Assembly (NCBI GenBank): GCA_947462115.1
Contig: CANHON010000306.1
Coordinates: 1-5,709, forward strand
From: Deltaproteobacteria bacterium
GTDB lineage: Bacteria > Myxococcota_A > UBA796 > UBA2385
Length of the DNA stretch: 5,709 bases
Direction: 5' to 3'
Shown: positions 1 to 5,370 of the stretch, piece after piece
Layout: each line of letters begins with the position of its first letter
Position numbering within the stretch: position 1 is the first letter of the stretch
Notes under the pieces: generated by a model
Databases searched by the model: none
What the model was told of the DNA's origin: nothing
The model's input: only the letters and a program-made list of their open reading frames with translations
Position numbers and translations under genes: made by a program

Positions 1-273
1 TACGGTGCACCTTCGCGCCCGAAGGTCAGGGCGCAGGACCTCCTCCGTATACGCGCCTGCCGTCCAATCCGGCAGATCGCAGGCCCCCGGCCTCCCGCCG
101 TCCCCGGTGAAGCTGAGTTCGGAAGGAAAGCCTTCGCTCGCGTTGGGCCACAACAACCAACTACGGACGCGCGGTGAATACCCCTCCCGACCGCAGCAAC
201 AGAGCGCCACCCACATCAGTGACAGCGCCGTCACGGAACCCAGGCACCCGCGCGATGAACGCCCCTCAGCCAT
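1..273 (-). CDS. Partial exported protein or lipoprotein, N-terminal 91 residues
   Basis: An open frame runs from ATG at 273-271 (minus strand) off the left edge without a stop. An in-frame TGA lies 15 nt upstream of the ATG, and a weak GGTGAGGG-like ribosome site precedes it. Residues 1-9 are polar and basic (MAEGRSSRG). Residues 11-24 form a hydrophobic segment (LGSVTALSLMWVAL), followed by CCC at 25-27 and then a polar region (GREG). This looks like a lipoprotein signal, but the residue before the first Cys is Leu, so the lipobox is poor and a plain Sec signal or membrane anchor is also possible. The downstream part (for example GACDLPDWTAGAYTEEVL, residues 63-80) has balanced composition, unlike the Arg/Pro/Ala-rich readings of the other frames. 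About 68 of 91 codons end in G or C. I do not recognise the family. It is divergent from the SDR gene and separated from it by about 500 nt. Confidence 0.5.
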   Translation of the reverse strand, partial: MAEGRSSRGCLGSVTALSLMWVALCCCGREGYSPRVRSWLLWPNASEGFPSELSFTGDGGRPGACDLPDWTAGAYTEEVLRPDLRARRCTV

Positions 274-770
274 CTCCAACCCTCACCCGGGGGCGCTTCT
301 GTTGGATCAAGTCCGCCACCTCCCTCTCCATAGATGGGCGCTCCGGTGTGGTCCGAACACGGGAAAAGGGCAGCGAAGCGAGCGCAGGCCCGCGGGTCTG
401 CTGCGCTGGGTCGTCGATGCGGCGCGCGGGGCGCCGGGGCGCAGGCCTGCCACCAGACGGCGCTCGCAGTCGCGGACCGGAGCGGCGGGAGCTTGCCCGC
501 GCTGGACCTTTGGGATTGGCGTCAGCGACGACACGCTCATGCTGCAGGAGACGGGACGCGAGCTGCAGCACCGGGGCCTCCTTCCGATTCGCCCACCGTA
601 GCACGCGCCCCGCGCCGACGTCGGACCGGGGGCGCTGCGCCGCGGCCGATCGGCGGGCCTGCATCTAGGGAGTTCGCCGCGGCCGCCGAGCCCGGCGCCG
701 GCGCCCGGCTGGGCTACAGCCGCCCGAGACCCAGGGCGCGCCCCCTTCGCGCCCGGCACCGGAGGCCCCC
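274..770. other. Divergent intergenic region without a convincing gene
   Basis: This 497-nt stretch lies between the leftward partial gene and the rightward SDR gene, so it should hold promoters for both. All open frames here translate to Arg/Pro/Ala-rich sequence with no recognisable domain or good ribosome site. One minus-strand frame (266-664) overlaps the partial gene start by 8 nt and ends in a more protein-like stretch (EREVADLIQQK), but the rest looks like non-coding reading. Visible structure includes a GCCGATCGGC palindrome at 645-654 and a self-complementary GGCGCCGGCGCC at 694-705 flanked by AGCCC (689-693) and GGGCT (711-715), a possible hairpin. I could not identify a convincing -35/-10 pair. 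Confidence 0.5.
645..654. promoter_or_regulatory. Perfect 10-bp palindrome GCCGATCGGC upstream of the SDR gene
   Basis: The site is 116 nt before the SDR start codon. The 13-base context GCGGCCGATCGGC (642-654, plus) recurs exactly on the minus strand at 5276-5264, just upstream of gene C. Function as a protein-binding site is inferred only from symmetry, recurrence and intergenic position. Confidence 0.25.
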
Positions 771-1514
771 ATGAGCGATTCGCCCGTCACCTTCATCGTC
801 GGCGCGGCCGGCGGCATCGGCGCGGCGCTGTGCCGACAGCTCGCGCAGCAGGGCGCGCGGCTCGTACTGGCCGGGCGCACTGAAGCGCCGCTTCAGGCCC
901 TGGCCGACGAGGTGGGCGCCGAGGTCGTCGTCCTCGACGCGCGGGACGCCGACACCACCAAGGCCGCGGTCGAGGCGGCTGCCGCCCGCCACGGTCGACT
1001 CGACGCGGCGGTGAACCTCGCCGGCTCCATCCTCCTCAAGCCGGCGCACCTCACCTCCCCCGCCGACTGGGAGCAGGTGATGTCGACCAACCTGGGCACC
1101 GCCTTCTCCTTGGTGCGGGCGGCGGCCCCGCTCATCGGCCGGGGCGGCGGCGGGTCCATCGTGCTGATGAGCTCCGCGGCGGCCCGGATCGGGCTCGCCA
1201 ACCACGAGGCCATCGCGGCCGCCAAAGCCGGCGTTCAAGGCCTCGCGCTCAGCGCCGCCGCCTCCTACGCCGCGCGGGGCGTCCGGGTGAACGTCGTGTC
1301 CCCGGGCCTGGTCCGCACGCCGCTGTCGGCCCGCATCGTGGGCAGCGAGGCCGGCCTTCGCGCGAGCGAGGCCATGCACGCGCTCGGCCGGGTGGGCGAG
1401 CCCGAGGAGGTCGCCCGGGTCATCGCCTTTTTGCTCGACCCCGGTCAGTCCTGGATCACCGGCCAGGTCTTCGGCGTGGACGGCGGCCTGGGCACCGTGC
1501 GCGCCCGCGCCTGA
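771..1514 (+). CDS. Short-chain dehydrogenase/reductase (SDR) with atypical active site
   Basis: A 247-residue protein, the usual length for classical SDRs, which are cytoplasmic Rossmann-fold NAD(P)H-dependent oxidoreductases. The ATG is preceded by GGAGG at 761-765 with a 5-nt gap. Visible motifs are a cofactor loop at residues 11-17 (GAAGGIG; Val10 replaces the usual Thr), Arg36 at the end of the second strand (LVLAGR, suggesting NADP(H) preference), N82-LAG in place of NNAG, structural Asn107 (MSTNLGT), Ser135 in IVLMSSAAA, and Lys152 in [11 protein letters not shown]. The tail has the usual PGLVRTP (179-185) and [11 protein letters not shown] (229-239). The position four residues before Lys152, normally catalytic Tyr, is Ile148. 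The rest of the fold is intact, so this looks like a divergent subfamily, not a decayed gene. From memory, other SDRs carry a similar HEAIAAAK motif. The substrate cannot be told. It converges on gene A and shows no functional link to it. Confidence 0.93.
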   Translation: MSDSPVTFIVGAAGGIGAALCRQLAQQGARLVLAGRTEAPLQALADEVGAEVVVLDARDADTTKAAVEAAAARHGRLDAAVNLAGSILLKPAHLTSPADWEQVMSTNLGTAFSLVRAAAPLIGRGGGGSIVLMSSAAARIGLANHEAIAAAKAGVQGLALSAAASYAARGVRVNVVSPGLVRTPLSARIVGSEAGLRASEAMHALGRVGEPEEVARVIAFLLDPGQSWITGQVFGVDGGLGTVRARA

Positions 1515-1526
1515 AGGCCGTCCAGC

Positions 1527-3140
1527 TCAGGGTGCGGTGCGGACGAGCCGGAAGCCGAGCGCGCCGTGCCGCAGCTCCGGCACGTCGTCGCGCCGGTCGG
1601 AGACCCGGAGGTTCTGGTCCGAATCTCCCCAGCTGCCGCCCCGGATGACCCGGGTGTCGGCCGAGGCCAGGCCGAGCGGGTCGGTCACCGCGCCACCGGC
1701 GTAGGCGTTGTATTGGTAGCCGTCCCACACCCACTCCATGACGTTGCCGCTCATGTCGCGCAGGCCGAGGGCGTTGGCCGACTTCTTCCCCACCGGATGG
1801 GTCTGCTGGCCGCTGTTCCCCTCGGTCCAGGCCACCGCGTCGGCGCCCTCCCCGCCGGCGAACAGCGGGTCCCGGCCACCGCGCGCGGCGAGCTCCCACT
1901 CGGCTTCGGTGGGCAGGCGGTAGCCCAGGCAGGCCGTTCCTTTGGGCCAAGTCACCGACTCGCCGCTCACAACATAACAGGCCTCCAGCCCCTCGGCCGC
2001 CGACAGCTTGTTGGCGAAGGCCACCGCGTCGAGCCAGCTCACCTGCTCCACCGGGCAGAGCGCCCCGCAGGAGGTGAACTTCGACGGGTTACTGCCCATG
2101 ATGCGCTGGTAGAGGCCCTGGGTCACCTCCGTCTCGCCCACGAGCAGGCCGCGCTTGAGCGTCACCCGCCGCGCAGGCCGCTCATCACCGTTGCAGCTGG
2201 TGGTCTGCGCCGCCGTGCAGCCCACTTGGGCCGCGCCCGCCGGGACCAACCGGAGGGCGTAGCCACTGCTCCCCGCCGCTCCGCCGCCCGCCACCAACGC
2301 CGAAGACGACGCAGCCGACGCAGCCGACGCTGAAGAGGAAGGAGCGGGCGGGGGCGCGGCCACCGCAACGACCGGGGCCGGGGCGACCGCCACAACCGGG
2401 GCGGCCACCGCGGGGGCGCTCGGCGGCGCGGCGCCGACCAAGCCGGGGACGAGCTGCCCGAGGCCCTTGGACTTGAAGCCCACCGGCACCTGGCCGGCGC
2501 TCTCCTGCACGCAGTCGCTAAAGCCGGCGGCGTCGGCCTCGCCCAGGGCGACGACCCGGCCGTTGGCCTCGACCCGCTTGCACACAGTGTTCTTGACAAT
2601 GGCCACCAGCACGTCATGCACGACGATGGCGCCGCTGAGGTCTTGGAAGCGCGCCGCCACCTCCAGCTCGGCCCGGCAGGCCTCGGTGGGCTGCAGCTTG
2701 CCCAGCGGGATGGTGCGCTGCTCGGGGTCCACGAAGGTGAGCTGCTTGGTGATGCCCGCGCTCGCCGCGGCCGACCCTGCACCAAAGCTGCCCTTGACCC
2801 CGCCCTTTAGCGTGCTGGCGATGCTGCTCTGCGACATCACCTCGACCTCGGGCTCCACCAGCACGCAGCCGGTGGCCACGACGTCGTGGGTGCCGCGGGC
2901 GTTGGGCACGAGCACCGTGCCCGGCTTGTAGATGCCCGACTGCGTCGGCGTCGCCGTCCAGCCCTCGGCCTCGACCACCTCCTGCAAGGTGGGCACGCGG
3001 TCCACCACCACCGGGGGAGGCTTGGCGAGAACAACGCGCGGAACGCCAATCAGAGCCGAAGCACCGAGCGCGAGCAGCGCGGCCCCGCGCAAAGAGGGGG
3101 CGCTGGCGGTCGGGGAGCGGGTGGAGTGGAGCGCGGTCAT
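1527..3140 (-). CDS. Gene A: exported FGE-sulfatase-fold protein with unknown N-terminal domain
   Basis: A 537-residue protein. Residues 1-39 look like a Sec signal: Arg8 and Arg18, a hydrophobic core GAALLALGASALIGVP, and likely cleavage after VVLA39. Residues about 45-232 form a domain I do not recognise, with four cysteines (92, 155, 187, 210), a GIYKPGTVLV segment (69-78) and a small-residue-rich stretch (103-130). Residues 237-290 are a Pro/Ala/Val/Ser linker. Residues 292-537 are an FGE-sulfatase (SUMF1-like) module: GETEVTQGLY (335-344), CPVEQVSW (362-369), GYRLPTEAEWELAARGG (406-422), QTHPVG (446-451), MSGNVMEWVWD (463-473) and RGGSW (500-504), ending GFRLVRTAP. Six module cysteines (308/316, 358/362, 388/404) suggest three disulfides. 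The copper-binding catalytic cysteine pair of true FGE, expected just after RGGSW, is absent (GDSDQNLR). It is the last gene of the C-B-A series, and its stop is 12 nt from that of the convergent SDR gene. The start is supported by a perfect AGGAGGT. Confidence 0.93.
   Translation of the reverse strand: MTALHSTRSPTASAPSLRGAALLALGASALIGVPRVVLAKPPPVVVDRVPTLQEVVEAEGWTATPTQSGIYKPGTVLVPNARGTHDVVATGCVLVEPEVEVMSQSSIASTLKGGVKGSFGAGSAAASAGITKQLTFVDPEQRTIPLGKLQPTEACRAELEVAARFQDLSGAIVVHDVLVAIVKNTVCKRVEANGRVVALGEADAAGFSDCVQESAGQVPVGFKSKGLGQLVPGLVGAAPPSAPAVAAPVVAVAPAPVVAVAAPPPAPSSSASAASAASSSALVAGGGAAGSSGYALRLVPAGAAQVGCTAAQTTSCNGDERPARRVTLKRGLLVGETEVTQGLYQRIMGSNPSKFTSCGALCPVEQVSWLDAVAFANKLSAAEGLEACYVVSGESVTWPKGTACLGYRLPTEAEWELAARGGRDPLFAGGEGADAVAWTEGNSGQQTHPVGKKSANALGLRDMSGNVMEWVWDGYQYNAYAGGAVTDPLGLASADTRVIRGGSWGDSDQNLRVSDRRDDVPELRHGALGFRLVRTAP
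2271..2426 (-). repeat. Low-complexity Pro/Ala/Ser-rich linker within gene A
   Basis: Residues 239-290 of gene A are almost only Ala, Pro, Val, Ser and Gly. They include two near-copies of APVVAVA and a Ser/Ala run (SSSASAASAASSS). At DNA level the latter contains a direct GACGCAGCC duplication near 2308-2325. Such segments usually act as flexible, extended linkers between exported domains. They are also prone to length change by replication slippage. Confidence 0.7.
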
Positions 3141-3155
3141 GGGGGGGGACCTCCT
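3141..3155 (-). promoter_or_regulatory. Shine-Dalgarno of gene A separated from ATG by a C8 homopolymer
   Basis: On the minus strand the sequence is AGGAGGT (3155-3149), then eight consecutive C (3148-3141), then ATG (3140-3138). The 8-nt spacing is within the normal range and fixes the start. A pure 8-base G/C run is a site where slipped-strand mispairing could change Shine-Dalgarno-to-start spacing. The run lies before the start codon, so length change would alter expression level and not the reading frame. Confidence 0.8.
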
Positions 3156-3229
3156 GGGCCATGCGTACTAACCCGAAGCCCGCGCAGCGGCGATGGTCCG
3201 AGCCGACGCGGCGTCGCGACGCATGGCCC
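3156..3229. promoter_or_regulatory. 11-bp perfect inverted repeat in the gene A leader
   Basis: The arms GGGCCATGCGT (3156-3166) and ACGCATGGCCC (3219-3229) are perfectly complementary, with 52 nt between them. Arm centres are 63 bp apart, close to six turns of B-DNA. The arm nearer gene A directly abuts its Shine-Dalgarno. A smaller hairpin, CGACG-CGG-CGTCG (3204-3216), sits inside. It could fold in mRNA as a branched leader or serve as paired protein-binding half-sites. No known riboswitch is recognised. Confidence 0.45.
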
Positions 3230-3317
3230 CATCCAAGCGCAGACCACCCCACCCAATCCAATACCGACCACCCACTGACCACTCGGCGCGGCGCCCGCCC
3301 CGAAGCCCCGGCCGCCC

Positions 3318-4241
3318 TCAGCCGGCGGTCCGCACCAGGCGCAGCCCGAGGTCCCAGTAGTGGTGCTGCGGCGTGTTGCTCCCGCGGTAGGCCACCCGGT
3401 GGACCACGGGCTCGAGGCTCCAGCCGCCGCCGCGGCAGACACGGTCGTCGCCGGTGGCTGGGCCGAGGGGGTCGGTCACGGGGCCGACGGCCTCGCCGAG
3501 CCGCCCGCGCCAGTCCCACACCCACTCCCAGACGTTGCCGCTCATGTCGTAGAGCCCATAGCCGTTCGGCGCCTTCTGAGCCACCGGATGGGTCTGCCCG
3601 CCGCTGTTCTCCACGTACCAGCCCACCACGCCGAGCGTGTCGCCGCCCGCGTACTTGGGGTCCTGTCCGCCCCGCGCCGCCACCTCCCACTCAGCGTCGG
3701 TGGGCAGCCGGTACCCAAGACAAGCCACGCCCTTGGGCCAGCTGACCTGCTCGCCGAGGATCACGTAGCAGGGCTCCAAGCCCTCCACCGCCGACAGCTT
3801 GTTCGCGAAGGTCACCGCGTCAAACCAGCTCAGGTTCTCCACCGGGCAGGCAGGGCCGCAAGCGCTGAATTTCGAAGGGTTGTTGCCCATGACGCGCCCG
3901 TAGAGCCCCTGCGTCACCTCCGTCTCGCCCACCCAGAGCGCGCGGCTCTGGATCACCGACCGCGCCGGGCGCTCGCTGTCGAAGCAGTCGCCGCCTTGGC
4001 CCGGCGTACAGCCCAGCGTGGTGGTGCCCGACGGGACCCACCGAAGAGGGTAGCCGCTGGCCCCCGTAGAGGCCGTAGAGGCCGAACCCGCCAGAGCAGC
4101 GTCTGGCACGCCAATCAACGCCACCACCAGCGGCGCCGAGACGGCGAAGGTGCGCCGATACGGGCGCGACGCGGGCGAAGCCTGGGGCAGGCTGGAGGGC
4201 AAACCGGAGGACAAACAACGGGGTGAGCGATGCGTGGGCAT
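3318..4241 (-). CDS. Gene B: exported single-module FGE-sulfatase-fold protein
   Basis: I place the start at ATG 4241-4239 (307 residues), preceded by GGAGG at 4253-4249 with a 7-nt gap. An in-frame ATG at 4328 would overlap the end of gene C and has no such site. Residues 1-51 form an export signal with an unusually long N-region (to RPYRR at 26-30), then FAVSAPLVVALIGVP and likely cleavage after DAALA51. RRTFAV weakly resembles a Tat motif. Residues 62-307 are one FGE-sulfatase module colinear with that of gene A: GETEVTQGLY (105-114), CPVENLSW (132-139), GYRLPTDAEWEVAARGG (176-192), QTHPVA (216-221), MSGNVWEWVWDW (233-244), RGGGW (270-274), ending LRLVRTAG. Six cysteines (78/86, 128/132, 158/174) match A and C; Cys269 is extra. 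The FGE catalytic cysteine pair is absent (SLEPVVHR after RGGGW). A binding or structural role is more likely than sulfatase activation. Confidence 0.9.
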   Translation of the reverse strand: MPTHRSPRCLSSGLPSSLPQASPASRPYRRTFAVSAPLVVALIGVPDAALAGSASTASTGASGYPLRWVPSGTTTLGCTPGQGGDCFDSERPARSVIQSRALWVGETEVTQGLYGRVMGNNPSKFSACGPACPVENLSWFDAVTFANKLSAVEGLEPCYVILGEQVSWPKGVACLGYRLPTDAEWEVAARGGQDPKYAGGDTLGVVGWYVENSGGQTHPVAQKAPNGYGLYDMSGNVWEWVWDWRGRLGEAVGPVTDPLGPATGDDRVCRGGGWSLEPVVHRVAYRGSNTPQHHYWDLGLRLVRTAG

Positions 4242-4324
4242 GGTCAGGCCTCCGAGCGGACCGGCGCCGAGCGCAGGCCCCGTCTGTTGCGGCGCGCGCA
4301 GAATGGCACGAGCAGACCGCCGGT
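4242..4324 (-). promoter_or_regulatory. 83-nt C-B intergenic gap with the gene B ribosome site
   Basis: The gap contains GGAGG (4253-4249, minus), which decides the gene B start. It also has a 7-bp inverted repeat, ACCGGCG (4260-4266) with CGCCGGT (4318-4324), that spans nearly the whole gap and ends at the gene C stop codon. In transcripts running from C into B it could form a stem just before the gene B Shine-Dalgarno. The length is compatible with a shared transcript. No promoter was recognised. Confidence 0.45.
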
Positions 4325-5236
4325 TCAAGGCGCCGACCGCACGAGCCGCACCCCAAGGAAGGCGCCGCCGCGGGCCCCCGGCCGGTAGCTGTTGCGGAAA
4401 GAAACGCGCGCGCTCTCCTCCCCGTCACCCCAACAGCCGCCGCGCACCACGCGGGCGGAGCCCCTCGCCGGACCTATCGGATCTTTCGCAGGGCCCGCCG
4501 CATAGGCGCCGGCGTCGTACCAGTCCCAGGCCCACTCCACGACGCCGCCGCTCATGTCTTGGAGGCCGTAGCCGTTCGCCGCCTTCAGGCCCACCGGATG
4601 GGTCTGCCTGCCGCTGTTCCCGTCGGTCCAGCCCAAGGCGTCGAGCGCAGATCCGCCGGCGTAGGGGGCGTCGCGTCCGCCCCGGGCCGCGACCTCCCAC
4701 TCCGCTTCGGTGGGCAGCCGATACCCAAGGCAAGCCGTTCCTTTGGGCCAGCTCACCGTCTCGCCGCTGATGACGTAGCAGCCCTCCAGTCCCTCGACCG
4801 CCGACAGCTGGTTGGCGAGCGCCACCGCCTCGAACCACGTCAAGTCCTCCACCGGGCAGGCCTCGCCGCAGCCCCGATGCTGCGCAGGGTTGCTGCCCAT
4901 CTGCCGCTGGTACAGGCCCTGCGTCACCTCCGTCTCGCCCACCAAAATAGCGCGAGACAGCGTCACCTCGCGCGCCGGTCGCGCGTCCTGCCCACACTCC
5001 GGCCCTTGAGCGGGCGTGCAGCCGATGGTGGTCGTGCCCGCCGGAACCAACCGAAGCGCGTAGCCGCTGCGGCCCACCACCCGCTCCCCAGCGACCGTCG
5101 CTGGCGCCGCCCCTCCAAGAACATCGCCAGGCACGACAATCAGCGCCAGCAGCATCCCCAACCCAGCGCGCCCAAGGTCCCCGCGGTGAGGGGCAGCGGG
5201 GCAACGGTCGCGGCGCGGCGGGCGGAGAGCGGGCAT
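4325..5236 (-). CDS. Gene C: exported single-module FGE-sulfatase-fold protein
   Basis: I choose ATG 5236-5234 (303 residues). AGGAGGA ends 5 nt before it, whereas the GTG one codon earlier (5239) would leave only about 2 nt. Residues 1-44 look like an export signal: basic MPALRPPRRDRC, hydrophobic LGMLLALIVVP, with cleavage near VLGGAA. Residues 57-303 are an FGE-sulfatase module: GETEVTQGLY (100-109), CPVEDLTW (127-134), GYRLPTEAEWEVAARGG (171-187), QTHPVG (211-216), MSGGVVEWAWDWY (228-240), RGGCW (265-269), ending GVRLVRSAP. The usual GNVWEW is GGVVEW here, losing the Asn that A and B keep. Conserved cysteines are 73/81, 123/127 and 153/169. Cys268 is extra and does not align with the catalytic pair of true FGE, which follows this Trp position. 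It is the first gene of the C-B-A series, so a promoter for the set should lie upstream. Confidence 0.9.
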   Translation of the reverse strand: MPALRPPRRDRCPAAPHRGDLGRAGLGMLLALIVVPGDVLGGAAPATVAGERVVGRSGYALRLVPAGTTTIGCTPAQGPECGQDARPAREVTLSRAILVGETEVTQGLYQRQMGSNPAQHRGCGEACPVEDLTWFEAVALANQLSAVEGLEGCYVISGETVSWPKGTACLGYRLPTEAEWEVAARGGRDAPYAGGSALDALGWTDGNSGRQTHPVGLKAANGYGLQDMSGGVVEWAWDWYDAGAYAAGPAKDPIGPARGSARVVRGGCWGDGEESARVSFRNSYRPGARGGAFLGVRLVRSAP

Positions 5237-5241
5237 CACGG

Positions 5242-5248
5242 TCCTCCT
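5242..5248 (-). promoter_or_regulatory. Shine-Dalgarno AGGAGGA of gene C
   Basis: Minus-strand AGGAGGA (5248-5242) is followed by CC, then GTG and ATG. Spacing favours the ATG at 5236 over the GTG at 5239, so it determines the start. Confidence 0.8.
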
Positions 5249-5263
5249 TGCCCAAGCCCCTTA

Positions 5264-5273
5264 GCCGATCGGC
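5264..5273. promoter_or_regulatory. Perfect 10-bp palindrome GCCGATCGGC upstream of gene C
   Basis: The site lies 27 nt before the gene C start codon and 15 nt from its Shine-Dalgarno. The same 10-mer is at 645-654 upstream of the SDR gene, and a 9-base match is at 5473-5481. Operator function is inferred from symmetry and placement only. Confidence 0.25.
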
Positions 5274-5370
5274 CGCCGACGGGCGACCCACCTGTGGATC
5301 CAACCTAAGCACCGGAGCACCCCCAAACCACCGGGCGCCCCGGCCGGCTGCGCCGCCCGTCGCCCCCCGC

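Larger units (their letters stand above)
3141..3317 (-). other. 177-nt gap between genes B and A, the leader of gene A
   Basis: No gene is seen here. Besides the inverted repeat and Shine-Dalgarno, its minus strand is G-rich across 3244-3280, with many GG, GGG and GGGG runs separated by short spacers (plus-strand runs such as CCACCCCACCC). The gap is longer than the 83 nt between C and B, leaving room for a separate promoter or an intergenic terminator, but I could not identify either. The B stop at 3318-3320 is not followed by a clear hairpin with a T-run. Confidence 0.5.
1527..5068 (-). repeat. Three tandem paralogous FGE-fold modules
   Basis: The units are 1527-2267 (gene A, 741 nt), 3318-4058 (gene B, 741 nt) and 4325-5068 (gene C, 744 nt), each counted from the SGY(A/P)LR motif to the stop codon. 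They align almost without gaps. Nucleotide identity is visible directly: CACCGGATGGGTCTGC occurs in all three (from 1791, 3581 and 4591), and the segment around CACCTCCGTCTCGCCCAC is also shared. Conserved amino acids often use different synonymous codons, so the duplications are not very recent. Confidence 0.9.

Noticed and set aside
9..26. 7-bp hairpin ACCTTCG-CGCC-CGAAGGT as a terminator or attachment site
   Set aside because: It lies inside the partial coding frame, has no T-run, and stems of this size are common at this GC content.
5..601. Plus-strand open frame of 198 codons at the left end
   Set aside because: It is Arg/Pro/Gln-rich with no domain, has no ribosome site before its ATG, and lies antisense to a minus-strand frame with a signal-peptide-like start, which explains the region better.
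266..664. Minus-strand open frame of 132 codons overlapping the start of the partial gene
   Set aside because: Its stop position would suit translational coupling, but the sequence is mostly Arg/Ala/Pro with no recognisable domain and no good ribosome site; this is typical of open frames in high-GC non-coding DNA.
714..1379. Long minus-strand open frame antisense to the SDR gene
   Set aside because: It is Gly/Arg/Ala-rich and antisense to an unmistakable SDR with a good ribosome site.
1566..2333. Long plus-strand open frame antisense to gene A, with similar ones antisense to B (3360-4226) and C (4223-5308)
   Set aside because: High GC3 removes stop codons from the opposite strand. The antisense products resemble one another only because the sense modules are paralogs, and they have no independent start signals or known domains.
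4128..4154. Twin-arginine (Tat) signal in gene B (RRTFAV)
   Set aside because: The match to the consensus is partial, and neither paralog signal peptide has it; Sec export is the safer reading.
4239..4328. Upstream ATG at 4328 as the start of gene B
   Set aside because: It would overlap the end of gene C and adds 29 residues before a well-placed ATG that has GGAGG at a 7-nt distance.
1527..5068. Active diversity-generating retroelement acting on the FGE-fold modules
   Set aside because: There is no reverse transcriptase, no template repeat and no adenine-biased codon pattern in the window, and framework residues differ at synonymous positions between paralogs.
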